Virus record (IMG/VR): IMGVR_UViG_3300022169_000036
Location: 1-22,266 of that record
Reading direction: 5' to 3' (one strand)
DNA length: 22,266 nt
Source of the DNA: a virus
The first letter of the stretch is position 1. Every line of letters starts with the position of its first letter. The notes below the pieces were generated by a model. The model saw nothing but the letters and a program-made list of their open reading frames with translations, ran no database searches and had not been told where the DNA came from. This document shows, piece after piece, positions 21,955 through 22,266 of the stretch. Position numbers and translations under genes: made by a program.

Positions 21955-22074
21955 TCAATTCTGTTGTGTTATGTGCAGTATCACTAAGCATCCTATTTCT
22001 TCGTCTTTGTCGTTATAAAAGTAGATGGTGTTTTCAAGATATAAATCAAAGAGAACATCTGCATCTACCATCAT
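21955..22074 (-). CDS. Possible tiny acidic protein (39 aa)
   Basis: A 39-codon frame starting at the first of two adjacent ATGs, 6 nt after the stop of the ribbon-helix-helix gene, and ending at 21955-21957. It is acidic, with DADVLFDLYLENTIYFYNDK followed by DEEIGCLVI. It is kept because of the tight spacing after the upstream gene. It is too short to be certain, and no family is recognised. Confidence 0.35.
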   Translation of the reverse strand: MMVDADVLFDLYLENTIYFYNDKDEEIGCLVILHITQQN

Positions 22075-22080
22075 ACAAAT

Positions 22081-22245
22081 TTACAGAATTTTGTGTTTAG
22101 CGTCATAAGCTATCAAGTCACGAATGTACTTTGATAGACTTCGGTAATCGTCATATATTTCAATACTTCGTTGCCTTGCTATTTTCTTTTCAGCCTCAGG
22201 CATCGTTAATACAACATTTGGTTGTGCTTTCTTTTCTTTTTCCAT
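22081..22245 (-). CDS. Ribbon-helix-helix (CopG/Arc-type) DNA-binding protein
   Basis: A 54-aa protein. A short beta strand near the start (NVVLTMPE, about 10-17) is followed by a helix rich in Lys/Arg (AEKKIARQRSIEIYDDY, about 18-34), a turn and a second helix with RSLSKYIRDLIAYDAKH (about 35-51). The 'SxSxYIRxLI' pattern is the hallmark of ribbon-helix-helix repressors such as CopG, Arc and antitoxins. No toxin-like partner follows, so a free regulator is more likely than an antitoxin, though the tiny neighbours are uncharacterised. Its -7 promoter element ends 4 nt before the ATG, so it is probably leaderless. It may autoregulate and set the timing of the packaging/tail operon. Confidence 0.7.
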   Translation of the reverse strand: MEKEKKAQPNVVLTMPEAEKKIARQRSIEIYDDYRSLSKYIRDLIAYDAKHKIL

Positions 22246-22249
22246 CGTG

Positions 22250-22257
22250 CAAATATA
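22250..22257 (-). promoter_or_regulatory. Candidate -7 element of the right-end operon promoter
   Basis: The minus strand has TATATTTG, an exact TAnnTTTG match, only 4 nt from the ATG of the ribbon-helix-helix gene. The TTG element would lie beyond the window, so this site is only half-supported. Confidence 0.45.
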
Positions 22258-22266
22258 CTATTTTAA

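Noticed and set aside
22081-22245. Toxin-antitoxin pair led by the ribbon-helix-helix gene
   Set aside because: No toxin-like partner (RelE, HipA, PIN or similar) follows. The neighbours are a 39-aa acidic frame and a 52-aa membrane protein, too little evidence for a formal call.

Overview
The window is a stretch of a tailed-phage genome or prophage (class Caudoviricetes), very probably from a host in the Bacteroidota and most likely a flavobacterium. This rests on several points. The DNA is AT-rich. Starts are preceded by A-rich stretches rather than strong Shine-Dalgarno sites. There are several matches to the Bacteroidota promoter (TTG, about 19 nt, TAnnTTTG). Several structural proteins also resemble families I know from Bacteroidota phages. 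All family names come from reading the translated sequence; no database search was run. No integrase, polymerase, tRNA or CRISPR array is present, so a temperate or lytic lifestyle cannot be decided.

Almost every gene is on the minus strand, so transcription runs from right to left. (a) 22266-21750: a possibly leaderless ribbon-helix-helix protein and two tiny genes. (b) 21753-12927: terminase small and large subunits, then tail genes: a protein of unknown role, a tail-terminator-like protein, an HK97 gp10-like protein, two large distal-tail/hub-type proteins and the tape measure. (c) 12926-12320: a break in the late region. It holds a 64-residue minus-strand gene with its own promoter and terminator, and the only convincing plus-strand gene, a small helix-turn-helix protein divergent from the head operon. 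(d) 12319-6262: head genes in the order XkdF-like protease/scaffold, major capsid protein, tail-tube-like protein, three small overlapping genes, portal, connector. (e) 6262-3257: two adhesion or fibre proteins (heptad-repeat fibre; PKD plus BspA/DUF285 protein) and a small accessory protein. (f) 3251-2055: lysis genes (membrane plus coiled-coil protein, M15 peptidase, holin), closed by a terminator at 1957-1987. (g) 1936-1: a separate promoter and a run of small overlapping genes of mostly unknown role, one possibly related to single-strand annealing proteins, then a second promoter and a gene cut by the left edge.

Together the genes would package DNA, build the head and a probably non-contractile tail, bind the host and lyse it; no sheath protein was seen. 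The late modules are in an unusual order. I found no obviously new defence or enzyme system. The best leads are the independent cassette at 12320-12926, a set of similar promoters (three only 4-5 nt from an ATG), a possible frameshift at 9438-9444, a Cys/His domain at the portal C terminus, and a duplicated 26-bp gene junction.
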